Below are positions 62,336 through 62,476 of a stretch of 62,476 nt of DNA, in pieces. The stretch covers positions 1 to 62,476 of the forward strand of contig NZ_JAPHNL010000168.1 of the NCBI RefSeq assembly GCF_026274175.1. Direction: 5' to 3'. This DNA comes from Streptomyces beihaiensis (lineage in GTDB: Bacteria; Actinomycetota; Actinomycetes; Streptomycetales; Streptomycetaceae). Every line of letters starts with the position of its first letter. The stretch's first letter is position 1. The translations under genes were made by a program, and so were the position numbers. The notes below the pieces were generated by a model that did no database searches, was not told where the DNA came from, and saw only the letters and a list, made by a program, of their open reading frames with translations.

Positions 62336-62476
62336 CGCCGACGCGCGGCGTTCCGCCCTCTTGGTCCGGAGGCCCGGCGACCTCGTCGCCCGGCTCCGCC
62401 GACGGCAACCGGACGGCGATGGCGCCGAGGCCGCCGCGGCCGGCGAACCGAGGTGAGCGCAACGGCGGCTGTGCCG
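62336..62476. other. Window end, no assignable feature
   Basis: A minus-strand frame (PRFAGRGGLGAIAVRLPSAE) might be the tail of a gene entering from the right, but it is too short and unfamiliar to call. Confidence 0.3.

Overview
The window is high-GC actinobacterial DNA, very probably from a Streptomyces chromosome. Evidence for this is the strong G/C bias at third codon positions, frequent GTG and TTG starts, a mycothiol-linked formaldehyde dehydrogenase, an SsgA-like sporulation protein, a GAF/SpoIIE-type phosphatase with an RsbW-like domain, and an MmyB-type regulator. I see no rRNA, tRNA, CRISPR array, replication origin or intact insertion sequence. The mix of catabolic operons, regulators and broken genes looks like a variable, arm-like part of the chromosome rather than the conserved core.

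Layout. 0-6.9 kb: the start of a PrmC/HemK-type methyltransferase, a slipin, three regulators (ArsR-like, MarR, TetR), a stand-alone CYP102-like P450 divergent from the TetR gene, and an arylamine N-acetyltransferase. 6.9-9.5 kb: a wrecked hydroxyacid dehydrogenase whose stop overlaps the start of an intact DUF2264 gene. 10.1-13.3 kb: an MmyB-type regulator, a type III polyketide synthase and a membrane acyltransferase. 13.7-21 kb: the mycothiol-dependent formaldehyde dehydrogenase with its metallo-beta-lactamase partner, a FetB-like membrane protein, glutathione peroxidase, an SsgA-like protein, an ECF sigma factor carrying its own zinc anti-sigma-like motif and membrane segments, and an ATP-dependent DNA ligase. 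21.1-26.7 kb: an ABC transporter with a two-component system and NUDIX hydrolase, then a semialdehyde dehydrogenase. 26.9-31.5 kb: a secreted SH3-like protein and the xylose genes xylA / xylB / ROK regulator.

31.7-37.4 kb: the tail of an amino-acid permease coupled to an acetamidase, a Tat-type cell-wall amidase, a GAF regulator with an aldehyde dehydrogenase, and a small pile of gene fragments ending in an IS3-type transposase tail. 37.8-46.6 kb: a DUF6629 membrane protein, the SpoIIE phosphatase, and a likely ketone-body (3-hydroxybutyrate/acetoacetate) block: MHS-family transporter, SDR dehydrogenase, PucR-type regulator and the two subunits of 3-oxoacid CoA-transferase. 47-50 kb: YciO/Sua5 protein, hypotheticals, DUF779. 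50.2-54.5 kb: a chimeric pseudogene (solute-binding-protein start fused to a PEP-mutase-family end) and an acyl-CoA dehydrogenase/quinone reductase operon behind a TetR-type operator. 54.5-62.4 kb: XRE-cupin regulator divergent from a thioredoxin-reductase-like flavoprotein, an MFS remnant, a PIG-L deacetylase, a proline-iminopeptidase-like hydrolase, a LacI regulator with a BNR-type beta-propeller protein, and a dienelactone hydrolase.

Two observations stand out. First, a tandem GCAACGT-N4-GCAACGT element with identical spacing lies upstream of both the aldehyde dehydrogenase (35.3 kb) and the DUF779 gene (49.4 kb). These families are often neighbours elsewhere, which suggests that a split pair is still under one regulator. 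Second, the window holds at least seven broken genes, several of which are precise-looking junctions between unrelated genes. All functional calls are made by reading the sequence and from memory of the families; no database search was run.
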